64,000 nucleotides of DNA from Moniliella sp. 'wahieum' (lineage: Eukaryota; Basidiomycota; Moniliellomycetes; Moniliellales; Moniliellaceae): positions 124,001-188,000 of the forward strand of contig RSEE01000027.1 in assembly GCA_003971905.1 (NCBI GenBank), read 5' to 3'. Each line of letters begins with the position of its first letter. Within the stretch, counting starts at the first letter, position 1. A program made the position numbers and the translations under genes. The notes beneath the pieces are model-generated. The model did not search any database and was not told the origin of the DNA. It saw only the letters and a list, made by a program, of their open reading frames with translations. Shown here piece after piece: positions 11,131 through 22,676 of this stretch.

Positions 11131-12077
11131 ACTGAGTGCTGTACTGATGTGCAGGTGGGTGGGTCGGACATACTGACACTGTGCAGCCGAGGCAAGAGGG
11201 GGCAGGTGGGTGGCGCGGCAGCAGCCCAGCAGAAACCGAGAACGGGAGCCACGATGCATGAGCCATGTGCTGAGGCGCTGAGGAACTGCGCTGGCGCTCA
11301 TGCATCATGCACTCATGCACTCATGCTTCAAGTGAAGCTTCAAGCGGGCCGCTGCGACGGGGGCGGCGCAGTGCCTGCGTGTGGCTGGCGAGCCGCAGCA
11401 TGCATGCGATCTGAGAGTTTGCGGCTGCGGTGTGCGGCAACAGACTGGTGCGCTGCCCTCCCGGCTGCTCGCTCGTGGATCGCACCCTACCGACGACCGC
11501 AGCCCCTGCAGAGCGCCAGCTGAAAAAATAACCGTCCGGGGGGGCTGCCTGGTGCTGCGCAAGCCCCAGTGACTAGTGACCCCCTGCGCTGCACAGGATG
11601 GTGCCCGCGACGCCACACGTATCGGCAAGGCCAAGGGCGCCACGCCAGTGCGGTGCGCTTGTCTCCGGTACTTGGCATAGATTGCCCCCCTTTTGCGCCG
11701 CGCTTACCTGTACATCATGCATCACAGCACCATGTCACGCCCACGCCCCATTGCGTCCCATTTCCCACAGTGGGAATGGGACAGGCGCTTGCTGATCGTG
11801 CGCGTGATCGACGATGGCCGATGGTCGATGCTCGGGCCCTTGCCGCCCTTGCTGCAACGGGGCAGTCTTGGGCAGTCTCTCATCGGCATCACACGGTCTG
11901 TTGCACCTCGCACCTCGCATCTCACATCTCACATCACATTCACATTCATCACATCCTCAGGTCGGAAGTAGCCGGTGCGAGTAGGCGATAGGCGGTTGAG
12001 ATCGGGGAGATCTGAGATCTGGGAGCACATAGCCCGAACGCTGGGTTGCAGTCCCAGCACTGGCAACCGGTAACGCG

Positions 12078-12110
12078 CAAGGCCTAAGGCCTAAGGCCTA
12101 AGGCCTAACG
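12078..12110. repeat. Heptad array of TAAGGCC units
   Basis: CAAGGCC followed by three TAAGGCC units and the start of another (TAACG). Period 7; the spacer GGCC is self-complementary. This is the most uniform array in the window. Confidence 0.9.
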
Positions 12111-14095
12111 AGACTACCTCCACTGGTCACCTTGTCACGTGTAGACCTGCATCTGCTGTGACATAATTGCGATCCATCATCTCAGATCTCATCCGACTCT
12201 CGTTTTGTGTCTCCGTCGTGGACGGGCTCGATCCTCTGTTGGAATATACATCACCAGCATCTCCTCTCTTCCCTGTCGCCGTCAAGTATGCCACCCGCAC
12301 ACTTTCGGTTGCAACACCTGTCCGGTCGCGTACGCGTCCGCGTCATTGATCATTGCCCTTCAAAACAGATACAGCCCGCTCGACGCGATGATCGCATTGT
12401 CGTGTTTATACACTGCACCACATGCGGCAATGGAAGCCAGAGGCCCAGAGATGGAGGTGCAGGCAGCACGGGGGAATGCAGTCTGGTTACCCGTTACGGG
12501 TTACCTGTGAGGCTCTCTCCACCCCGCATGGACAACACATTTCGTCTCAATCAATCCCTTGCTTTAAGTTTTGTTCCTGTCTTTTCGTCGGCGGCTCTCT
12601 ATAGACACACTGGTACCACACCACACACCTCTGCGACGACGCCAGGGAACCAGCACCCGGAGAATGTCGGGAACCTCCGTTGGGTCTCGGCCTGTCTGAC
12701 TGGTTTCGCGTTGCTAATACACAATGGATGAAGGATCGCCAAACGCGCAGGATTATTCCCCTCATCGGCCTCATCTCTCATGTTCCGGAGCTGTGAAATA
12801 GGTACAGAATACGTTTGGTACACAGATATTGCGAAGAGGGTAGCTGGAACCCTCCCCCGTTTCACTTTGATGCTATATACGATTCTATTCCCCTTTTCAC
12901 TTGTGCGCATATAGCCCTTCCACCGGGAGGTATTTTACACGTTGGTGAGCTCCGCTACGTTGACCACCAGTGGTCAAGAGCCCTTCGGCCCTCACTGACA
13001 CGCGTGGCCCGTGGCCCGATACATAGTGCACCGGGGCAGGAGTCCCGGACCCTCCACGAGCTTCTACTGGCTCTGAGCCCGGTGCCCATCACTGCTCATA
13101 TAGGCCTAGCTCTCCTTCGCTCTGGAATACCACCTCCATTCCCCATCGCCAGCATCGCTAGCTAAGCCCGTGACGGCTGTGTGACTGAGCTGTCGAGGGG
13201 CCCATCTTTCGATACGTGCGGGGCCCGGGACACAACGGAGTATCCCGCGTTAAACGAGGGTTAACCGGTATATATACAATGTGTTTCTATTCGACTGCAC
13301 GTGCAAGCCAAGAGAATCATTGATGGATGTGGCAGCGGTGTGTATATCGCCAAATGACTGGTTGTTGCTAGAGTGCGACTGGGAGCACTCGCGATCCTAT
13401 GGATCAGCTGCAAAGCAGCCTTCGGACAAGGCGTGAAGGCAAATTGGTGGGCCACAAGTCTTCAAGCAACGCCTGACGGGAAGGATAAAGGAGAGAGAGA
13501 AGGGAGATGGAGCGAGCAGGGCGTGAGCGGCCTGCGAGCGGAACTCTTCCGCCTGGCTAAGCGAGCGTCATCGATCCATTGAGGGCTGTGCAGGGGAACT
13601 CGTACTACCCTCTAACAGTCGTGCCTATGCCCTTTGCACTTTGCCATTCCCACAACCTCTTCCATCCATGATGCATGACGCGTATGCGCATAAAAACGGT
13701 GAACGTTACTGTCGCAGTCGGGGCTAAGGCGAGGCAGACCGGAGTCTAGACAGGCCAAGGGGGTGTAGGAAACGTTGGTGGGGAAGAAGTAAGAGTATTT
13801 ATTAGAGGACTGGTGCGACGCGGAACAACACCGAAGGAGCGAGACGCTCGGGACGAAGAGCTTGGAAATGGGAGCGAGGTCCGCCAAACTATTATGACAG
13901 TACCTTTTGACCGTTGAACGCGGCAGTAGTGCATAATTTTGTAACGCCCAAGGCATACCGTGTAACATAACGCGTATAACGCGTAATATGCACACAAAAC
14001 ACCTGAAACACTCCTGCCGAGAGTCGCCACTTTTTCCTGGGGACGTTTGCCTAGAGCTGTGGTATTTTACAGGCTGCAGCAGTCTGAAGGCGGCT

Positions 14096-14137
14096 TCAAG
14101 CTTCAAGCTTCATGTGTCATGCATCATGGCTCACGTT
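14096..14137. repeat. Six consecutive TCA heptads with changing spacers
   Basis: Perfect 7-base phase over 42 bases: TCAAGCT, TCAAGCT, TCATGTG, TCATGCA, TCATGGC, TCACGTT. The triplet is invariant while the spacer drifts, which separates this from an ordinary heptamer microsatellite. Confidence 0.9.
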
Positions 14138-16190
14138 GACGCTGTGGGCCGCTGATGCACTGATGGCGCTGATGCACTGATGTAGTATGATGGGAGATGT
14201 GCACTGTAATGCATGTAATGAGTCCATGGCTCGCTCAGCTGCATGTGACAGCGGTTCCAGGGATATAACTCGGGATAGGTGTCCCAGTACGTTTTCCCTA
14301 GAGGTTCTCCACCTCAAAAACAATCCGGTTTTCCCTTTCTCTTCCGGTCTTAGTAACACTTTTTGCTGTCAGCTTGAGCGTCAATACTCAACTTGAGTGT
14401 TGAGCCATTGAAGCGATGAACCTAACGTTGTCAGCATCTGAGTACTCAGCCGCGGAGGGTGACGCTAGTGACACCCACCGATACCACCGATACCACCGAT
14501 ACCTATCGAGAGCGGAAGCATGGATCGGGCGTTGCTGCATTTTTTGCAGCTGTTGTTCCAGAGACGAACGCGCCATCAGCAAGTCGCAAAGTGGCGACGG
14601 GCTGGAATCGCCGGAATCCGCTGCAATCTGATACAGGTCTCAGTCCTTGTTCCTGGATCCTACTAGCTACTCCCCTCCCAACCAGCACGAAACCTGGCGG
14701 CCAATGTGGACCGCGGATTGGCGGATCATCGATCATTAATCGTCTCGATCCATGAATATTGAATGGGGCCAATGGGAACACATGTGGGACTGGCACAGAC
14801 TACCACCTGGCTCGGCTTTAGGGCAAGGATCTGATTGCGAGAGCCGAGCAGCGCTAGCACGTGGGCCGCCAAAAAGCGCCAGCGCTGCTCTCCGCTCCGC
14901 AAGGTACTAGTGGCTATGATAGGCCCAAGACGAGATGATAAATTGGTAGTTATACATGGCATGATGATGATGATGATGGGCCCTCTGCTCGAACCCTGGA
15001 GCATGTGACTGGCCGGATGCCGTGTGCCAGCGACCAGGGTCTTTCGCCCGGCATCTGGCTCGGCAAGGGGGCTTCCACACCGCACACACCGCAGCCTGCC
15101 GAAACTTGCCGATGCGGGCGACCGCGGGCCACTGCACGGGGGGACAGTCAGTGCGCTTGGCGCCCAGGCTGCGCAGCAGCGCTGAGCGCACGCAGCTTGC
15201 GTTCCATTATCGCCTGCTTTTCATGATTGGGCCGAGGCCGAGCGCTGAGCACGGGGCTCTCTGCGAACAGCCCACGCGGCTGCGCAAGGCTGTGCGCACC
15301 GAGGCCAGCCAGAACAGAGGACCACCGTCGATCCTGTCATGTCTTTCTCCTACAGCAGGTGGCCTGCCCAACAGGGGCACCTGCCAGACGCAGATAGCAT
15401 GGGCAAGAGCAGGGAGCGAAAGTGGCAAGGAAGGGAAGGGAGGGAGAGAAGCGCGAGCGGCGCGACAGGGAAGCAGCCAGCAATTTCCGCGGGGGAAGAG
15501 GGTGGGGGTGTGCGTGCGGTTGGACATGGGATGGGCTGCGAGTGGCTGCTGGTTGTGACGTGACGCGTGAGGCCCACGCATGAGTACCAGGGATGGAGTA
15601 CCTGAATGGGGGGAGAGCCGGGCACTGGGGCGCGGAGGCAGACGAGGGCAGGCACGCAGGCGCAGGATGCCGAGGCAGGCTGCTGGGATCCCAGACAAGG
15701 GAGAGCTGCGAGCCCCTGGTATGTGGGGGCGGAGCGAAGACGCTGATAGGGACGGGCGCCGGAGAAGGCTTGGCGTGGCGCCGAGCAGGTGGTGGCATGC
15801 GGGAGCTCGGCAGCGCCTGTGTTGCTCGGTGGGTGCAGTAGCATGCGACCGCAGCCGTCCGAGCCCACGACACTGGCCGGCACCAGCCCACACTCGGCCA
15901 CTGCCCCCCGCTCGCTTGCTCGGCGCTCGAGAGCACGCTGCGGCACTGCGCAGCTGGACTCGGGCCCAGCCGGCAGCGCTGCTATCGGCAGTACACTGTA
16001 CCTGTACAGCAAGCACTCAACCCAGCCCGCGGCTTCGGACGAGCGCTGCCGTCTCTGGTGTGCCTGGCCACAGGGGGGGGTAGCAGGAATGGCCCGCCAT
16101 GCCATGCCCCTCTCCGCTCCCTCCCACTCCCCCCACCAGCACCACCAGCACCAGACCACCGCCCGTCTTCTCTCCCTCTCCTTCCCTCGC

Positions 16191-18171
16191 ATGTCAGTCG
16201 CCCGGGCGCAATGGACCAGCCAATTAGACCAGCCCTGGTCGAGGCCTTTGCACAAAAACCCCTCCATCCCAGTCGGCCCTCCTCGGGGCCGCAACAGCTT
16301 TTGGCCCGCCGTGGCCCGGGCCATGCCACTGCCCATCCCCGCCAACACGAGGACGAGCGGGAACTGTGCGATTCGCTCCGGCATCGACTCAAGCGTCTGC
16401 GTCAATACGCCGCTCAAATTCATCGTCTCCTCACCCACCCAGCTCAGCTCTTTGTCTGGGACCCCGTCTCCTTCAAGGTTCTCACTTCCCCCAGCACCCC
16501 CACTGGGCACCCGATGACACAGCCTGGGCCTGCATCGGCAATGCGACACTGCGCCATCGTCTGCGCCATTCCACCTTCCCCTGGTACCCACGCCTGGTGT
16601 TACTGCTGGATGACGAGGATCGTCGCACAGCACCCTCGCTTTGTCTCTCTCTTCCTCCATATCCACCGAGGTAGGGAGCGAGGCGTCGGCTCCCAGCTCG
16701 CTGGCTGCCGTTATTGCCTCGCCTGAAGCTTCGAGCTCAGCGCAGAGGGGGCGTAAACGCCGCGCCACTACCGTTTCCTCCTCCGCCTCCTTGTCCTCGA
16801 CTGACGACCTGTCCACACCTGTTGATGAAAAGCAGGCCGGTCTAGCCTTGTTGCCCAAGAAGCGTGCCCGCACCACGGACGGATCTCCTGCTGTTGAAAG
16901 GCACAGACTCAACAGTCCGGTGGGCAAACGAGCATGGACAACCGAGAGGGATGTGATGTTGGTCGAATGTTATATGGATAGTTTGGCCTCGGCCCCATCG
17001 GATTCCTCGACCTCTGGCCCGGCGCCTGGGATTCGAAGGACGAGCAGTGTGTGGGGGGATTGTGCGAAAAGTGTTTGGGCCCTCGTTTGAGGCAGGCGAG
17101 GAGCGTGAAGCGGGGGATTCGGCACGGCACCGGCTCAAGAAACTGAAAGGCTATGCGGCGCAAATTCATCAGCTGCTCAAGACGACCGACCAACTCTTTG
17201 TTTGGGACTCGACCAATGCCTGCCTTCGCGTCAATACTGCGTTGGGCCACGACGAGGAGGCCACCTGGGCCAAGATTCGCAACCCCCAAGTACGCAATCG
17301 TTTGATGCGAGCTCACTATCCTTGGTTTCCGCGCATCCGCATCGCCGAGTCCGACTTGCCCAGCACCTTTTACACCACCACCTTGGCGCTCACCTATTTT
17401 CAAGGTTCGCCTAGGTCACCGGTCCAAGCCACAGTCTCTTCATCCACCCCGGCCCCTGCTAGGGTATCCCTCCCTCCCCTCTCCTCCCCCCTCCACCACG
17501 GACACTACAGGGGCAGACCCACTACCCATTCGCTTATTCTGCTCGTCAGTATCCATTGTATGAGGTCCCCCTTCATATCGTTTGCCCCTTGGCCCAGCAC
17601 ATACACCGTACTTTGTTCGAGAGGAGCCTGCTTCCGCAACCTGGTCCGGGGCTCGTCTGCCCCCTCTCGCGCGGAGGGACGGGCCGAGCAAGAGCTTGAC
17701 GGATCCTGCTCACCATACTGTCCTGCCCTCCTTGCGTGGCCCTCGTCGAAGCCTGCCTCCTGCTCTGCCTGCCTTGACCTGGACCGGTGCCCCACCTTCT
17801 GCCGCTCGCCCATTCCGACAGACCCGTACCCTCCCACCGCTTCCTACCTTAAAGAAAGCACCTTCGCCCCCGCCCTACCACTTTTCCCCTTCGCCTCCGC
17901 CATCCCTGACGTCCTCGCCGGAACCCGGTTTGGGAAGCGTGACGAGCAGCAGCCACATCATCCTCTCCGACATGGAACGAGGCCTGTGTGGGCCGCATCC
18001 CCAGGCCACCACCTACCTCGTGGGCCTGACCAAGCTCACCTCGGCGCAGCGGGAACTTTTGAATCCGTTCGCCGATTCGATCCGGCCTCCTCGCTGGACG
18101 ATAGGGAAGGCGAGCGCAGGCGGGCGGAACGGGCGTATGCGTTGTTGGGCCAGCTCATACCACGCCCCTAG
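16191..18171 (+). CDS. Hypothetical protein with two tandem Myb/SANT-like units
   Basis: Not assigned to a named family. The start at 16191 gives MSVARAQWTSQLDQ. Two related units occur. Unit 1 (about 16210-16620) has WTSQLDQ..LVEAF, SFWPAVARAM, HRLKRLRQYAAQIHRLL, QLFVWD, then RHRLRHSTFPWYPRL. Unit 2 (about 16930-17350) has WTTERDVMLVECYM, SVWGDCAKSV, HRLKKLKGYAAQIHQLL, QLFVWD, then RNRLMRAHYPWFPRI. The W-T-D-LVE start followed by W..VA/CAK looks like helices of a Myb/SANT-type DNA-binding fold. Between the units is a Ser-rich basic linker with an NLS-like KKRART (about 16857). A disordered Pro-rich region follows and the end is acidic/basic helical (DREGERRRAERAYALLGQL). Each unit crosses at least one single-base shift (for example near 16500 and 17060). 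Two adjacent paralogous genes is an alternative reading. Confidence 0.6.
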
Positions 18172-18381
18172 CCCTCCTGCCTGGCATCCTGGCATGCGTG
18201 CCATTTTGATTGTCCCCTCGCTGGCGCTCGCTCTTTCCCGCCTTGCGGGGGCTGCCCCAGCTCGAGATGTGTTACGTTGTTGTATCTATATCTGTGGATC
18301 GGCTGATACGTGATAGACCGCGGACAGCAGATGGGAGGGGTGCCTGTCCCGAGGTGGGAGACGGGGCGGATGGATTTCTTG
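18172..18381. other. Convergent 3' intergenic
   Basis: Short gap between the plus-strand SANT-like gene and the minus-strand Ohr/OsmC gene. It should hold both 3' UTRs; no terminator signal is recognisable. Confidence 0.5.
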
Positions 18382-18889
18382 TTACGGGCTGGCAGGCCTT
18401 CCTTCGGGATGAAGGTTGACAACAATGTTGCCCATGGTGGATTGGGAGTAGGGGCAAATGCCCTCGGCCAGCTGCATCAGTTTCCCCACCGCCTGCTTGT
18501 CCGGCTCGGAGGTCAAGGCATAAATGTCAGCGGCAAAGCCAAACAGTTTGCCCGTGTCGGGCGGGCCGACGTGCACCTCCACCTCAATTGCCAAATCGGG
18601 GGGACAAGGAGCTTGTGTTGCCGCGCGCCGAGCTGGAGCGAGGAGAAAAAGCACGCGCTCCAGCCGGCGGCCATCAGCTGCTCGGGGTTCACCCCGCTCG
18701 CTGCATGGGCACGCCCAGCTTGAGCTCCAGCCCGGCCTCGGGCACCCGCACGTGGCCCGCGCGGGCAAGACCGGCCGAGGTGCCGGTGGCGGTGTACTTG
18801 ATGCTGGTCAGGTGAGCCACGGCGCGCGGGGGCGGCAGACAGTGCGCGCGGCAGAGAAAGGATGCGGCGGCGGGCGCACGGAGCAGCAT
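18382..18889 (-). CDS. Ohr/OsmC-family organic hydroperoxide reductase, probably mitochondrial
   Basis: Thiol peroxidase of the Ohr/OsmC family, which reduces organic hydroperoxides using a reactive Cys pair. The start at 18889 gives MLLRAPAAASFLCRAHCLPPPRAV, an Arg/Ala-rich, acid-free leader typical of a mitochondrial presequence. It is followed by IKYTATGTSAGLARAGHV, the family's first strand. The two catalytic Cys are visible in NPEQLMAAGWSACF (about 18660) and in EGICPYSQSTMGNIVVNL near the C-terminus. Intervening sequence PPDLAIEVEVHVG fits the family beta-sheet, and the total length of about 165 residues is right. Two frame breaks exist, at GGGG (about 18690) and CCCCCC (about 18600). 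Each is repaired by one extra base of the same homopolymer, so they are probably sequencing errors. Ohr proteins are chiefly bacterial, with fungal members known. The gene is divergent from the SCYL2 gene. Confidence 0.85.
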
Positions 18890-19143
18890 GGCGGTGGGGG
18901 GGGCTATCTATATCTAAGACGTGCGGTTGGGGCTTGAGGTCGCATCACGTGAGAAGTGGGTGGGACGGTGGCACGTGAGATCTGAGAGGCGAGGCGGGCG
19001 GAACGGGGCGGCGGAAGACGCAGCAGGAGTACTGACTAGGGCGGCCGCCTGGCTGCACCACCTGGCCCAGGGCGCCCCCAGAAGCAGAAGCGGCGCCACC
19101 AGTCTTCGCCTGCGGCCGACGCCCCCCCCCCGCCCCCTCCGCC
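18890..19143. promoter_or_regulatory. Shared divergent promoter with two CACGTG boxes
   Basis: The 254 bases between two divergent starts hold two perfect CACGTG palindromes, at 18946-18951 (within TCACGTGA) and 18972-18977. CACGTG is the classic bHLH (Cbf1/USF-type) site. A tatctatatct stretch at 18904-18915 could serve as a TATA element for either gene. Function is inferred from position and motif only. Confidence 0.4.
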
Positions 19144-21939
19144 ATGGCCTCCTTCTTCAGCCAGGTCTCGTCCTTCATCGGCCGCACCAACATCTCCTCC
19201 AACTACACCATCGACGACCACTCTGCCCCCGCCATCGTCGGCCTCTGGAAGGTGTACCGCGGCACCCGCTCCTCTCTGCCAGCGTCGCTGCTGCTGCTGC
19301 TGCCTCGCCTGTCGCCCGCCGCGACGCCAGCATCTGGGTCCACCGCTTCGACAGCTCCCGAGGGCGCGACAAGAGCGCCATCGTCGCCCAGGCACGCAAG
19401 GAAGCCAGTGCGCTCGCGCGCTTGCGCCACCCCTGTGTGCTGGAAGTGATTGAACCGCTGGAGGAAACACGCGCCGAGCTGACGTTTGCGACCGAGCCCA
19501 TTGTAGCGCCCCTGCGCGATGCCCTGGCGCACGACCACCGCGCCGACGTCCAACTGGACGAGGTGGAAATCCAAAAGGGCCTCCTCACCGTCGCGCGCGC
19601 ACTTGACTTTCTCCACCAGGCCAACATGGTCCATGGCAACCTGACCCCCGATGCCGTGCTGATCAATGCCAAGGGCGACTGGAAACTGGCTGGGTTTGGA
19701 TTTTTGACACCGCTCCAGCAACCGGACGGGTCCGCCACGCCTTGGTCCTTCCCCGAATACGATGCTTCCCTCCCCTCGGCGCTGAGCCGGGACTGGGATT
19801 ACCTGGCGCCCGAGTATGCGCTGGACGAGCAACTGCTGCCGGCCAACGACCTCTACTCTCTGGGCTGCATGGTGTACGCAGCCAACTCCAAGGGGAGCCG
19901 CCGTTCCGAAATGGGCATTCGGCCATCACGCTCCGGCAGCACGCCGATGCCATCACGGCCCAGCTTCATTCCACGGCCTGGTCCCGCCTGGGCCGGGATT
20001 TGATCGATCTGCTGGCCGGGCTGCTGACACGGTATCCAGGCAGTCGCTTGACCGCCGCGCAGTTCCAAGCTAGCAATTACTTCAACAACCTCGTGTCCAC
20101 ACTCAAGTTTATGGAACGCGACTCGTTTGCCGGGCGGCAAAAGAGGAGCGAGTGTCGTTTCTCAAGGGTTGCTTAAGGTGCTCCCGCAATTCTCCGATCG
20201 CTTGCTCCGACGAAAAGTGATGCCGGCGCTGTTGGAGTTGATGTCAGACCGATCTCTTTTGCCCTTTGTCTTGCCCAACATCTTTTTTATTAGCAAGAAC
20301 CTGTCCCTCATTGAGTTCCAGACCAACGTTCTCCCCAAGCTCGAACCCCTCTTTGTTCTTGCCGACCCGCCGCAAAACCAACGTACGTGCTCCTCTTTTT
20401 TTTCTTTCCCCTCCCCCCCCCCTTTCACTTCCATCTTTCTTTGGTCCCTTTCTGTATACTAAGCCCACACATCCATCTCACCCTTTTTCCCTTTAGTTTT
20501 GCTGATCGACGAGATTGATTTTTGTGGCCAAGACCAGCCCGGAAGCGTTCCGGACGAACGTGACGCCGCTCCTGTACGCCGGTTTGGAAAACGAGAGCGC
20601 GACGGTGCAAGAGCGTGCGCTGTCGGTGCTACCGCGGTTGTTGGAAGTACTTGGGTTTGCCCATGTCAAGGACACATCCTTCCCCGCGTTGCCCAACTCT
20701 TTTCCCGCACCAAAGTGCTCAGCGTCAAATGCAAAACCTTGGTTGCGTTCCATGCGATGGTTGATACCCTGGACCGATACACACTCACCGAGAAGCTCGT
20801 CCCGCTCCTGGCGCGCATCAAGACCAAGGAGCCGTCGGTGATGATGTCCTCGTTGACGGTTTATGTCGCGATGGCAGCCAAGGTCGATCGGGAGACGCTG
20901 GGCGCAGCGGTGCTGCCCCAACTGTGGATGATGGCCATGACGCCCTTGCTGAGTGCCGACCAGTTTACCGAGTTTATGACTGCGATCCAGGAGATGGGCG
21001 AGCGCGTCCGTCGCGAGCAACTCGCCCATCTGCGCGACATGAAACGCATGCAGGACCATACCGAGAGTTACGTTGCAGGCGGAACAGCCGGCGCGCCCAG
21101 CGCACCGAGCGGCGGCGAGGTGGACTTTGCCACCTTGGTCGGCTCGGGCGGGAGCGGGGGGACGAGCTCCGAGCCGCTCGATGGCTTGTCCGCCCGCGCC
21201 CCAGCTACCATCACCCCGACCCTCACCCCGTCCCTCACCCCGTCCCACACGGGATCCCCGCGTTCTTGACGCCCACCGCGACGGGTACCAGCACGGGGGG
21301 ATCATCGGCGGCGCCTCTCCAGCGTTGGTTCGGGGATCAACTCGTTTACGCCTCCCTTGGCTCCCTCGGCGCCGCCCGCACGCGCTCGGGCCGCCGCCCC
21401 TCCCACCCAGCGCCCGGTGCGTATGCAGTCCACGCCGTCTAGCAACACTCCCGCCCCTGCTCCTGCTCCTGCTCCTGCTACTGCCGCGTCCCTTTTCCTC
21501 GCTTCGCAGCACCCTTCCACCCTTCGCCCCTTGGCTCGCCCTCGCCAGCCCCCTTGTCCGGCACGCTGTCCGTAGCAGGCATGGGCGCGTCGTTGCCTCC
21601 CCTCACACCTACCACCAGCTCGCTGGGCCCGATATCCTCGTCGTTTTCTACGCCCGTACCGCCCTCGAGCTCTGCGTCGGGCATGGCGAGCATGGGCATG
21701 GGCATGGGCATGGGCACGGGAAGGGAAGGGGAACGGGAACGGGTATGGGAACGGGTATGGGAACGGGTATGGGAACGGGTATGAGTATGGGCATGCTCGC
21801 TCCCTCCCCGCCGCCGGCCCAGCACGCCTCGCGCGCCAGCTCGCCCGCCTGGTCTGGCGGCGTCTTGACGCCTTCCAAGCCGCCCCAGCCTTCCCGCCCG
21901 CAAGCCAATGCGTGGGCGGACTTTGATCCGCTCAAGTGA
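19144..21939 (+). CDS. SCYL2/Scy1-like pseudokinase with HEAT-repeat domain
   Basis: Scy1/SCYL2-type protein, a catalytically dead kinase that in animals binds clathrin/AP complexes at the TGN and endosomes. The start at 19144 gives MASFFSQVSSFIGRTNISSN, then APAIVGLWKVYRGTRS, the usual N-lobe opening. The kinase-like domain shows VHGNLTPDAVLI where an active kinase has HRD, and LAGFGF in place of DFG. This is followed by DWDYLAPEYALDEQLLPANDLYSLG. A HEAT-like helical region follows (FLKGLLKVLPQFSDRLLRRKV, LPNIFFISKNLSL, AKTSPEAFRTNV, ALSVLPRLLEVLGF, TLVAFHAMVDTLDRYTL). An intron at 20383-20496 (GTACGT..TTTAG) joins NQ to LLLIDEIDF. The C-terminus is low complexity, with a GTGMGTGMGTGM tract (about 21690-21785), and ends WADFDPLK, as in SCYL2 homologues. 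At least four frame shifts interrupt it. Confidence 0.85.
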
Positions 21940-22575
21940 ACTGAGGACGGCGGACAGAGGACGGAGGACGGAGGACGGAACAACGAGAAACGAGGATGGA
22001 ACAACGAGGAACGAGGAACGAAAGGAACATGGGCCTGGTTGCGGTGCGGTACGCTGGTACGGTCCTACCGTCCTGGTTTGACCTCCGTCGGCCGAGGTAC
22101 AAGTAGATGTAGGTGCCTGGGGAACGGCAGAGCGGCGGGGGGGCAAGGTGCGAGAAGGAGCCAGGCTAAGGCCAAGGGCCTAATCGCCAGGACAGCACAG
22201 CACAGCACAACGCCAAATGCCAACGTACATGAGCGACACGCTAGCCTTTGCACTGCTAGAATCGGAGGCGGCGAGGAGGGGGGGACACCAATGCAAACGT
22301 CACCGCGAATGCCGACTAGCGCCTAGAAAGGAGATGCCCGCCGGCCCCCTGGCCTCTGGTCCTGGCGCCCCGCGTCGCGTCCTAAGGCTCAAGATCGCTC
22401 AAGCTTCAAGATTCAAGGGGGTAAGGAACTATTGAACGTTGACCTATCCAACCAGCCACTCGTGTCGCCGCGCTGCGGCGCTCGGGCGCAAGGTGCATCA
22501 GGTAGGATCTAGCATCCGTCCCGTCCTCGGCGCCTGCGGACGTCACGGGCGTTGGGGAGCTGAGGTATACCGAGT

Positions 22576-22676
22576 AGGCTAGGAGGCCAGGAGGCTAGGA
22601 GGCTAGGAGGCTAGGAGGCTAGGAGGCTAGGAGGCTAGGAGGCTAGGAGGCTAGGAGGCTAGGAGGCTAGGAGGCT
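22576..22676. repeat. Octamer tandem array, unit AGGAGGCT
   Basis: About twelve head-to-tail copies of an 8-bp unit with only the first copies varied (GGCCAGGA). It lies in the 3'-3' gap between two convergent genes. Confidence 0.9.

Larger units (their letters stand above)
10833..16190. other. Large gene-free stretch with heptad arrays
   Basis: About 5.4 kb with no recognisable gene. Long open frames on the minus strand at 15207-16016 and 15350-16927 are GC-rich frames without motifs, and the second overlaps a better-supported plus-strand gene. Heptad arrays lie at 11072-11092, 11113-11130, 12078-12110 and 14096-14137; a GATACCACC 9-bp repeat is at 14479-14508. The part directly upstream of 16191 is pyrimidine-rich promoter/leader. 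Confidence 0.5.

Noticed and set aside
15350-16927. 525-codon open frame on the minus strand
   Set aside because: GC-rich frame without recognisable motifs; its upper part is antisense to the plus-strand gene whose two units resemble each other at protein level. The lower part (15350-16190) cannot be excluded but has no support.
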